This document shows positions 17,285 through 23,635 of a stretch of DNA of 23,654 bases, in pieces. The notes under the pieces are model-generated. The model was given only the letters and a program-made list of their open reading frames with translations. It was not told the origin of the DNA and made no database searches. Position 1 is the first letter of the stretch. Each line of letters begins with the position of its first letter. The translations under genes and the position numbers were made by a program. Origin of the DNA: a virus; the IMG/VR virus record IMGVR_UViG_3300006793_000287, positions 1-23,654 of that record. One strand, written 5' to 3'.

Positions 17285-17493
17285 TGCTTCGCCCCCGAAA
17301 TGTAGTGTGTGAACTTGGAAGCGGGTGCTTCGTGAACTTCTTGAAGTTCTTGGACTGCGGCGACAATGTTGCCTATTTCGGGAAGTTCATCAAGCGTGAA
17401 CTCCAAATCAGCAAGGCGAGATTCAATCGCTTCGATTCTGTCTTTCAGTGCGATGATAACACCTTGCAACGCTTCAAACAATTCACTGTTCAT
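17281..17493 (-). CDS. Small coiled-coil protein, 70 residues
   Basis: The product begins MNSELFEALQGVIIALKDR and continues with IEAIESRLADLEFTLDELPE, a heptad-like pattern of Leu/Ile suggesting a coiled coil of about 30-40 residues, then a second helix and a short tail. The ATG at 17493 lies eight bases after GGGGTG, which sits in the last codons of the RecA-like gene (stop 17495). Its own stop overlaps the clamp-like gene as ATGA. Position between a RecA-like ATPase and a clamp-like protein suggests a bridging or accessory subunit; there is no recognised family. Confidence 0.7.
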   Translation of the reverse strand: MNSELFEALQGVIIALKDRIEAIESRLADLEFTLDELPEIGNIVAAVQELQEVHEAPASKFTHYISGAKQ

Positions 17494-17494
17494 T

Positions 17495-18427
17495 TCAAGC
17501 ACCCCATGTGAGCATTGGAAGTCCAGTCCATTGTACTTTACCCTTGATAATAGAGAGGATGGTGTTGGTCTGTCCGATGAACTCCATGTGTTGCCCCTTG
17601 ATTTCTTCAATGGTAGCCTTGACAACCCAATCGTCGTCATTCTTGAGAGTCGGGTCAGCCTTGACGCCAGCGGCGGTATCAGCCTTCTTCATGTAGCGTG
17701 ACAAGAAGATTTGCTGGGAGAACAAGCGCATGGTACCTTTGTCCCATTCCGGTCGCTCGCCGACCTTCATTAGAACCTTGCCACCGGAGCCGTTGTCAAC
17801 ATAGTTCGACACATCTTTGAGGTGGAAGGTGAAGAACACACAAGGCACAGCAAGACCGTGAAGTCGAGTCATAACTTGGCGGAACAATTGGTTGCGGGTG
17901 CGCCATTCTTTTTGGTTGAAGGAGTCGCCTTCTTCTTTGATAACACCCTTTCGGAGCAGAACATCAGTCATTGCGAACTCGCACCACTTCAAGAAGGTCG
18001 AACCGCCGTCGAATACAATTCCGGCAATATCTTCTCCTTCCTTTGACTTGTCAGCGACAATGTTCACGAAGTAGTTCACCTTGTCAATCAAGTTAGCGTA
18101 GTTCACAGTAGCATCCCCGTTGAAGATACTGTCGTCACGCTCGTCAAGAAGGGGAAGGACTGTGATTTCATCGTCGCCTGCGTATGCGGAGTCGATGGTG
18201 GCCTTCGCCGAGTTATCAACATCGAACACATAGATGCGACCCTTCGGTCGTACCTGTCGGCAAATGCTGATGGCTGTACCGGTCTTGGCACAGTTCTCCT
18301 TACCGATTAGTGCCATGCGTACAGGCACCGATTGTGCGGTGTTGTTCTCAAAAAGACCACGGTAGTAGTCCTTGTCAAATCCCGTTTTAGTGACGGTCGC
18401 TTCTGTTGCTTTAGTTCCCCAAGACAT
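17495..18427 (-). CDS. RecA/Sak4-like P-loop ATPase
   Basis: A 310-residue protein with a P-loop region MALIGKENCAKTGTAIS (G42 to K48-T49) and a Walker B strand IAGIVFDGG with D140. The Walker A motif is unusual: the Gly normally before Lys is Ala (GKENCAKT). The layout matches the single-domain RecA-like ATPases of phages (Sak4 and related 'AAA_24' proteins), which promote strand annealing or recombination with an SSB. The ATG at 18427 is favoured over 18451 because the latter lies inside the TATA box. Between box and ATG is AGGAGG (18436-18441), a perfect ribosome-binding site. It likely acts with the putative SSB encoded two genes upstream. Confidence 0.75.
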   Translation of the reverse strand: MSWGTKATEATVTKTGFDKDYYRGLFENNTAQSVPVRMALIGKENCAKTGTAISICRQVRPKGRIYVFDVDNSAKATIDSAYAGDDEITVLPLLDERDDSIFNGDATVNYANLIDKVNYFVNIVADKSKEGEDIAGIVFDGGSTFLKWCEFAMTDVLLRKGVIKEEGDSFNQKEWRTRNQLFRQVMTRLHGLAVPCVFFTFHLKDVSNYVDNGSGGKVLMKVGERPEWDKGTMRLFSQQIFLSRYMKKADTAAGVKADPTLKNDDDWVVKATIEEIKGQHMEFIGQTNTILSIIKGKVQWTGLPMLTWGA

Positions 18428-18449
18428 ATTATTTCCTCCTGTTGTAGCC

Positions 18450-18460
18450 ATATAAAGGTT
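18450..18460 (-). promoter_or_regulatory. TATA-box promoter for the RecA-like ATPase unit
   Basis: The minus strand reads AACCTTTATAT; the box is 24 bases from ATG 18427, the leaderless spacing. It lies between the chaperonin stop (18469) and the ATPase start. Confidence 0.7.
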
Positions 18461-18468
18461 GGCTTCGC

Positions 18469-20055
18469 CTATTCTTCGCCCACCAAAACGATTCGGTCGG
18501 TGAGTAGCATGAGCCGAGCAATTGATGCGGCGGCTTTGATTGAGTTCACAAGCACAAGCGTAGCGTCGTACACATCACAAGCGTCTTGTGTTTCGATGCT
18601 GAACTTCGCCTTGTGAAGATTGGAATAGTAGTGTTTCTGTACGAATAACTTCCTAATATCTGCGAGCGATTGCTCGCTTCCAGCGTTCTTGGTCAGCACA
18701 CGAACCGGTTCAAGGAGAACCTTCTCCCATCGCTTGTCAGCGCGTGTGAAGGTGTCGGAGGTGGCGGCGGTAGTCATTCGTGCGAGAGTCACACCAGCAC
18801 CAAGAACAGTACCGCCCTTCATGGCGAGTCGGGTGGCGTTGACAGCATCGTCAACCCTTTCCCTCGTTTCACGAATTTCAGCCTCGCTGAATCCTCCGAT
18901 GTGAATGTTAGCAATCTTTGAATTTAGTCTTGCGGCACGAGTAAGCAATTTCTCTTTGGTGAAAGAATGAGTGGAAGCGGCGGCTCGCTTTTGCAGACTC
19001 AAGACATGAGCAGGCAACAAGTCCTTCCCAACCTCACCAGCGATGATAACGGTTTCTGTTTCGGTAATCCTAATTGTGTCGGCGGAACCAATCATTTTGG
19101 AACCAGCGACAACATCGGCGATAGTGTGACCTTCGGCATCGAAGAAGTTCTTACCACCCACAAGGGCTTGAATGTCTTCAATCCAAGCGAGAGGGTCGGC
19201 GTAGGGAACCTTGATGGCACACGCCTTGACAACACCACCGATATGATTGGCGATGAGGTTTGACAAAGCAATACCCTTAATGTCTTGACAGACGATGATG
19301 AGAGGCCGGTTGTTCTCGACTGCGATTTCAAGAGCAGGCATCAAATCCTCAAAGTCTTCAATTACTGTTTGGGTAAGAATAAACAGCGGGTTGTGATACT
19401 CCACAGTTCGCTTGTCCGTATTGCAGAACATCGGAGAAACGAATGTTGTGGGAATACTCGTACCGACAGCGTGTGACCAAATCGTGTGGTCGAGAGAGCC
19501 GACCTTGAGATTGACAAGTGCGTCGGGACCGAGTTCGGTGAAGATTTCAGCAACCAGTTCACCGAGAGGTTCGTCGTTGTTAGCGGCAACAGTAGCCACG
19601 AACTTTAACCGCTGTTCTAACTCATCCCACTCATCTTCGTCAGTGAGCGCACCAAAGTCTATCTCTTCACTTTGCATTTCGATGTATGCAACGGTTGCGT
19701 CTGTGAATTGAGCGATTTCTTGGGCGGCTCGGACTTTGTTGGGATGGTCGGCGTATGCGTTGCAGATTGCACGAGCAAGTAGTGTTGCCGTTGTAGTACC
19801 GTCACCGGAAGCCTGTTGAGCCTCAAGTGCGGCCTGTCGGAACAATTGCACTGCGGCTTGTACCGCAGGCTTTTCGGACTTGACGGAGGAAACAATCTTC
19901 ACGCCGTCGTTCAGCACCGTCGGTGGTCGTTCGGGATGCGTGACGAGAACAGTTCTCGCTTGCGGTCCCAGCGTACCTTCAACAGCATCAGCGACAAGGT
20001 TGATTGCTTCCAAGAGAGCGGCTTGCGCCTGCTCACCCATAACTACATTTGACAT
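18469..20055 (-). CDS. groEL: Group I chaperonin (GroEL-like, HSP60 family)
   Basis: The 528-residue protein follows GroEL from end to end: TLGP at 28-31, LNDGVKI with D50, GDGTTTA at 84-90 with D85, apical segment FVSPMFCN at 205-212, PLIIVCQDIKGIALSNL from 251, GGVVKACAIKVP, and VDDAVNATR at 401-409 with D403. These correspond to the nucleotide-binding and catalytic residues of GroEL. The apical domain resembles GroEL and lacks the long helical protrusion of the archaeal thermosome. The second Gly of the GGG turn is Ala (LGAGV), and there is no GGM tail. Length is close to GroEL (about 548). No GroES is seen in the window. GGGGGGT lies about 10 bases before ATG 20055. It probably folds virion or replication proteins during infection. 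Confidence 0.92.
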   Translation of the reverse strand: MSNVVMGEQAQAALLEAINLVADAVEGTLGPQARTVLVTHPERPPTVLNDGVKIVSSVKSEKPAVQAAVQLFRQAALEAQQASGDGTTTATLLARAICNAYADHPNKVRAAQEIAQFTDATVAYIEMQSEEIDFGALTDEDEWDELEQRLKFVATVAANNDEPLGELVAEIFTELGPDALVNLKVGSLDHTIWSHAVGTSIPTTFVSPMFCNTDKRTVEYHNPLFILTQTVIEDFEDLMPALEIAVENNRPLIIVCQDIKGIALSNLIANHIGGVVKACAIKVPYADPLAWIEDIQALVGGKNFFDAEGHTIADVVAGSKMIGSADTIRITETETVIIAGEVGKDLLPAHVLSLQKRAAASTHSFTKEKLLTRAARLNSKIANIHIGGFSEAEIRETRERVDDAVNATRLAMKGGTVLGAGVTLARMTTAATSDTFTRADKRWEKVLLEPVRVLTKNAGSEQSLADIRKLFVQKHYYSNLHKAKFSIETQDACDVYDATLVLVNSIKAAASIARLMLLTDRIVLVGEE

Positions 20056-20083
20056 TTACTTTACCCCCCAAAGTTATAGCGAC

Positions 20084-21310
20084 TCAATCCCAGCCGTCGT
20101 CACCTTCGCCAGTGTCAGCAAGCGGAGCGATTCGGTTCATGCACCACCAAGCGGAGGTCATAAAGCGAGCCTCGCCGTCACGGGTGACCCACGGAGAGCC
20201 AACAACAACGAGTTCCGAACCAACGCCGAAGTCAACCGAGGTTTCCTCGGAGGCACCGACATAGACTTCGATTGGTGGTGTTTCCGACATAATATCGGCA
20301 TCAGCCACGGTAACGATGAAGCCACCGTTTTCACGAGGGTCGATGTGAACGACTTCGACAACGGTAGCGTAGGTGGTGTTCCACTTTGCTTTGTCGTCAA
20401 GAGTCCCGTAGTGTTCGTGACACTTGTCGAGAGAAGGCATGAGTGTTTCCCCAAGCCAATCAGCGACGAGTCCACTTGCACCGTTTTCATCAACCATGAG
20501 AGGTGGGGCGGTGAAGATTGAAGAGAGTTCAGCATCAGCGGTGAAGGCAGTGACCTTCGTACCGTATGCCATTCCCTCACGGTTGGCAGGCTTCATACCG
20601 ATGGTACCGGTGGTGAAGGTCGGCCAAGATTGCTTTGCCAAAGCACCGTTGTATCGGAAGTCGTGGAGGCTTGGTGCGTCGTTGGAACCAGCCTTGCGAC
20701 CCAAGAATTGACACGAGCGGTCGGGTTCTTCAAGCGGTCGAGCGGAGCCGTACTTGAAGTTCGGCTTGCCGTTTGCGAAGTGAGTGGTTGCCTTGTCCCA
20801 AATGAGCGAGAACGAGGTGTTCGCATCAAGAACCACATGGCGTGGTGGGATTTGGGTGATTTCGTCGGAACGGGTACCTTCGGCGAAGTCCTGTTGGTTC
20901 AACAAAGATGGGTTGGCGTGACGAGTCCACGAACCGTCGTGGTTGTTCTCGTAGATGATGAGCGCACCTTGACCAACGAGAGCGAGGCGTTGTGCCATGT
21001 CCGGCATAGCCTTGAGCGTCTTGCTCATCTTGTTGTAAGCCATCTTAGCCCAATCCTTTTCACGAGGGACATTGACGAACATACCTTCGTACATCGTTGC
21101 GCCACTGCGGGTCAATTTTGCCTTTTCAGCCACCAATTGTCGTGCCGATACTCGTAGGGCAAGAGTCTTGCGTTGTTCTTCGTTCTTGCCGGATGCTTCC
21201 CAGCCTGCGCCTTCTTGGGCGAGGATTGCCTCGGCTTTCGCCGATAGCGTCTTGGGGTCAGTTCCGACTTGCTTTGCTACTTTTTCAATCATCTGTTCGT
21301 ATGCTACCAT
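20084..21310 (-). CDS. Putative single-stranded DNA-binding (RPA/SSB-like) protein
   Basis: A 408-residue protein with a helical N-terminal region (residues 1-70) and a beta-rich remainder. The C-terminal part has strands typical of an OB fold (ELVVVGSPWVTRDGEARFM) with aromatic residues, and the chain ends in an acidic tail (DTGEGDDGWD) like that through which SSBs contact partners. The position between clamp loader and chaperonin/RecA-like ATPase in a replication array fits an SSB. No zinc motif is visible. ATG 21310 is chosen because GGAAGTGA lies just before it; the in-frame GTG at 21319 is inside that site. It is transcribed from the TATA box at 21349. The function is inferred from context and composition and could be wrong. 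Confidence 0.45.
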   Translation of the reverse strand: MVAYEQMIEKVAKQVGTDPKTLSAKAEAILAQEGAGWEASGKNEEQRKTLALRVSARQLVAEKAKLTRSGATMYEGMFVNVPREKDWAKMAYNKMSKTLKAMPDMAQRLALVGQGALIIYENNHDGSWTRHANPSLLNQQDFAEGTRSDEITQIPPRHVVLDANTSFSLIWDKATTHFANGKPNFKYGSARPLEEPDRSCQFLGRKAGSNDAPSLHDFRYNGALAKQSWPTFTTGTIGMKPANREGMAYGTKVTAFTADAELSSIFTAPPLMVDENGASGLVADWLGETLMPSLDKCHEHYGTLDDKAKWNTTYATVVEVVHIDPRENGGFIVTVADADIMSETPPIEVYVGASEETSVDFGVGSELVVVGSPWVTRDGEARFMTSAWWCMNRIAPLADTGEGDDGWD

Positions 21311-21348
21311 TAGGTTCACTTCCTGTATTTTGTCGTCATGTTGTGGGG

Positions 21349-21359
21349 ATATAAAGGTT
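21349..21359 (-). promoter_or_regulatory. TATA-box promoter for the SSB-like/chaperonin unit
   Basis: The minus strand reads AACCTTTATAT directly after the clamp loader stop (TAA at 21361-21363). The box is 40 bases from ATG 21310, leaving a short leader that contains the ribosome-binding site AGGAAGTGA. Confidence 0.7.
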
Positions 21360-21360
21360 G

Positions 21361-22266
21361 TTACTGGCTCCCTCCGACCAGCATACGGACAAAATTGTAG
21401 CGCACTACCTCTTCATCCACACCGTTGATTATGTCACGCTCGGCGGTAATCGCCGCTTCAATAACACGCATCTTGGACTGTACTTTTGCGCCGGATTCGA
21501 CGGCGTATTGGAAACACGCTCGGACTTGGTACCGAACATCACCTGTCAACATCTTGACTGCTGTTTCAAAGTTCTTTTCCCGAAAACATACAATGAGCAT
21601 TTTCGAGAAGTCGATGTGAGGTGCAGTCAAACCGTCGAGGAATGATTCAGCAGTTCGACCAGTCAAACCACAGTATGTTTGCAAAGCACCGATAGCGTTC
21701 CGCAAATCACCGTTGTGCGCCCTTGCTATAACCTCAACAGAAGTCTTGGAAATGTCACCGTTACCTGTTTGCACAGCAATAGAGGTCAAGCGTTCTGTCA
21801 TATCCAAGATTGGTATTGGGTTAAAGGTACGCACTTGGCACCGACTTTGTAGCCAGCGAGAAACCATCGGAAGGCGATTGCAAGTGAGAATAAAATAACC
21901 GTTAGCGTTTTCAATCACACCCTTGAGAGCCGACTGTGCGGCGGGAGTTAATTGGTCTGCTTCATCGAGCAAAAAGATTCTCTCCTTAATACCACTTCGG
22001 GTCATAGGGATGAGAACATCCTCAACGAACTCGATACCACGCTCTCTCTTGGAGGATGCGTTGAAGGTAACCAATTGCCAACCCAAGTCCTTTGCAAGAG
22101 CATAAGCGACGGAGGTCTTGCCAGTACCAGCCTCCGGAGAGAAGAACAGGTAGTGTTGCATCGGCAGTTCGCCGAGAACGATTTGATGCAATTCTGCGAT
22201 GAGTTCCGGCTGACCTACTATTCCCGTAAGACTTGTAGGTCGGTGGTGTGTAGCCCAAACGCTCAT
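21361..22266 (-). CDS. Clamp loader ATPase (RFC small subunit / T4 gp44-like)
   Basis: The 301-residue AAA+ protein has Walker A SPEAGTGKTS at 43-52, Walker B IFLLDEADQL with DEAD at 101-104, sensor 1 FILTCNR near 126-131, and the SRC motif LQSRCQV at 139-145, which is diagnostic for clamp loaders. The N-terminus (WATHHRPTSLTGIVGQ) matches the RFC box region. Details such as SPxxGTGKT and LQSRC-V-TF are closer to T4 gp44 than to host archaeal RFC. It would load the clamp onto primed DNA. ATG 22266 overlaps the preceding stop as ATGA and follows GAAGAGGA. No RFC large subunit or gp62-like partner is recognisable in the window. Confidence 0.92.
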   Translation of the reverse strand: MSVWATHHRPTSLTGIVGQPELIAELHQIVLGELPMQHYLFFSPEAGTGKTSVAYALAKDLGWQLVTFNASSKRERGIEFVEDVLIPMTRSGIKERIFLLDEADQLTPAAQSALKGVIENANGYFILTCNRLPMVSRWLQSRCQVRTFNPIPILDMTERLTSIAVQTGNGDISKTSVEVIARAHNGDLRNAIGALQTYCGLTGRTAESFLDGLTAPHIDFSKMLIVCFREKNFETAVKMLTGDVRYQVRACFQYAVESGAKVQSKMRVIEAAITAERDIINGVDEEVVRYNFVRMLVGGSQ

Positions 22267-22469
22267 TCCTCTTCCCCCGTTAGGTCGGTAATCACTTTCT
22301 GTGCGGCACATAACTTGCAGTGGTGGCGACCTTCAAATTGAGGGAAGCACTTCTCCGGTCGTGTGCATTTGACGCAGTGAGGGCAGGGGATTCTGCCGAT
22401 GATTTTGTCCCTGTAAGACCTGCCGCAATGTTGGCATAGAGTCCATCGACCAAGAACCTTGTATGTCAT
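22263..22469 (-). CDS. Cys-rich zinc-binding small protein, 68 residues
   Basis: The protein contains eight Cys in pairs: CQHC (with GRSY), CPHC, CTRPEKC and CKLC, enough for two zinc sites. The C-terminus is acidic (LTGEEE) and encodes the ribosome-binding site of the clamp loader gene, whose ATG overlaps the stop. ATG 22469 follows GAGGTGAAAGT, a strong site. The pattern is that of paired zinc knuckles in nucleic-acid-binding or adaptor proteins. I do not recognise a specific family. Confidence 0.75.
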   Translation of the reverse strand: MTYKVLGRWTLCQHCGRSYRDKIIGRIPCPHCVKCTRPEKCFPQFEGRHHCKLCAAQKVITDLTGEEE

Positions 22470-22624
22470 ACTTTCACCTCAATACCAAAGGTTGCGTCGA
22501 GAGTACAAATCATACAAGCGTGTTCTTGGTTTCCGATAACTGCGTCGTCACATAGAGGACAAAGCCTCATACCTTTCGACTCAAGAACCCGACGAGTAAA
22601 GTATCGTGCGACCTTGTTAATCAA
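22466..22624 (-). CDS. Small zinc-finger-like protein with probable TTG start
   Basis: A 52-residue product if translation begins at TTG 22624. That TTG overlaps the upstream TGA as TTGA, the same geometry as the ATGA junctions in this array, and GGGTG lies six bases before it. The stop overlaps the next gene as ATGA. The protein has a basic N-terminal helix (KVARYFTRRVLES) and two Cys pairs, CPLC and CMIC, about 12 residues apart, a compact zinc-finger pattern. A shorter version from ATG 22570 (34 residues) would keep both Cys pairs but has a weak ribosome-binding site. Confidence 0.6.
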   Translation of the reverse strand: MINKVARYFTRRVLESKGMRLCPLCDDAVIGNQEHACMICTLDATFGIEVKV

Positions 22625-23061
22625 TTGCCACACCCGCCATGTTTGCAGATTTCGATGTAGTCACAAAGCAACCTTATCTTGTCGCTTGAGCAAGAGTACA
22701 TGAATCCGAGTCTGTCGTTGTTCCACAAGAGCCACTTCTCATCGAGGTAATCTTCCGTAGCCTGTGGGAAAAGTAGATTCTTAAAAGTAATGTATTCGAG
22801 GCGACCGAGGTACTTCAAATCCCCAATCACTCGATTGACTTCACAAAACATTTCACTTGGTCGGGTTTCGTTGGCCCATCCAATTTGAAGGGTACAGTCC
22901 CAATTGTTATTCCGTTCACACGCCACAAGGAATGCGACAACGGTATCGACGCCACAATCGTCACACATTTGTTCAATGAACGGTCTGCTGATTTCGCTAC
23001 CAACCCGTATTCCCGCAATAGTAGCGGCGAGTTCCGTCATGCCACTTAGCGTGACACTCAT
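22621..23061 (-). CDS. Hypothetical protein, 146 residues
   Basis: I do not recognise this protein. It begins MSVTLSGMTELAATIAGIRV, contains nine Cys (among them CDDCG near residue 33 and a C-terminal CKHGGCGN), and many aromatic residues in the second half (EKWLLWNNDRLGFMYSC). The region of residues 70-110 looks helical and charged. It could bind metal, but the Cys spacing does not match a ribbon I know. ATG 23061 lies five bases after GAGGTGA and overlaps the preceding stop as ATGA. Confidence 0.75.
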   Translation of the reverse strand: MSVTLSGMTELAATIAGIRVGSEISRPFIEQMCDDCGVDTVVAFLVACERNNNWDCTLQIGWANETRPSEMFCEVNRVIGDLKYLGRLEYITFKNLLFPQATEDYLDEKWLLWNNDRLGFMYSCSSDKIRLLCDYIEICKHGGCGN

Positions 23062-23210
23062 TCGCTCACCTCGATGGAGTCAACAATATCATCCATGTGA
23101 TTTGACGAAAGAATGTTGTAGATAGTGTCCCTCAATGATAACCCACCCATGAGTTCATCAAGGTCAATCTCAAGGTCAAGGCTTAGGTCAATTCTTACTG
23201 TTATTTTCAT
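23058..23210 (-). CDS. Hypothetical acidic small protein, 50 residues
   Basis: This small gene starts at ATG 23210 after GGAGGAATAAAT, an excellent ribosome-binding site, and ends with ATGA shared with the next gene. The product begins MKITVRIDLSLDLEIDLDEL, with alternating hydrophobic and acidic residues suggesting a beta strand, followed by a helix (LRDTIYNILSSNH) and an acidic end (DDIVDSIEVSE). Such short acidic proteins can act as inhibitors, antirepressors or DNA mimics, but there is nothing specific here. Confidence 0.75.
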   Translation of the reverse strand: MKITVRIDLSLDLEIDLDELMGGLSLRDTIYNILSSNHMDDIVDSIEVSE

Positions 23211-23212
23211 AT

Positions 23213-23635
23213 TTATTCCTCCAAAAAGTCTGCGAGTACGATGCCTTTGTATCTTCGTGTCCCAGCCGGTTGCGTTTTGCTCGCAGGGGCTTCATGTTGC
23301 CTTTCACTGCGAGGGGTATAAGGCTTCTGTTCCGCCTCCGGCACGAGTACACGGAAGGCCGAGAAGTATTGTTTCCTTGAAACCATTTGGTTTCCGTTCT
23401 TGGCCCGACGGCGTGGGTGCATGAGGTGCCAAGCGACTTCGACCTTGCGACCGTTGACGGAGCGAACCGACTCGGCGTTGAAGAGATAGCCACCACTGGA
23501 ATGATTAGTGTTCACCACTGCGGTGATGATGAACCCACCGGTCTTGGAGGGGACAGGCGCACGACCAGCACACACCTTGATTTGAGCGACGGTCAATTTC
23601 TCGCCGACCTTGAATGGACTTCGTGTTTCGCTCAT
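23213..23635 (-). CDS. Hypothetical basic protein, 140 residues
   Basis: The product has a compact beta-rich first half (GEKLTVAQIKVCAGRAP, GGFIITAVVNTNHSSGGYLF) and a basic second half with a low-complexity stretch (residues about 105-125, Pro/Ser/Gln/Ala rich), ending ADFLEE. I do not recognise it; the fold pattern could be a small beta-barrel binding nucleic acid. ATG 23635 follows GAGGGTGATGAAGA. The stop at 23213 lies in the sequence that supplies the next gene's ribosome-binding site. Confidence 0.7.
   Translation of the reverse strand: MSETRSPFKVGEKLTVAQIKVCAGRAPVPSKTGGFIITAVVNTNHSSGGYLFNAESVRSVNGRKVEVAWHLMHPRRRAKNGNQMVSRKQYFSAFRVLVPEAEQKPYTPRSERQHEAPASKTQPAGTRRYKGIVLADFLEE

Noticed and set aside
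18469-20055. Chaperonin considered as an archaeal thermosome (group II)
   Set aside because: The apical domain, the PLIIV-QDI-G-AL segment and the VDDA-N-ATR segment follow GroEL; thermosome-specific features such as the helical protrusion are absent.
19880-20521. Plus-strand frame of 213 codons opposite the chaperonin and SSB-like genes
   Set aside because: It spans two minus-strand genes and their junction; low-complexity Thr/Ser/Val composition is what the antisense of these genes yields.
21316-21339. Leader peptide of seven residues (MTTKYRK) before the SSB-like gene
   Set aside because: Its ATG is only about 11 bases from the TATA box, so it would lie upstream of the expected transcription start.
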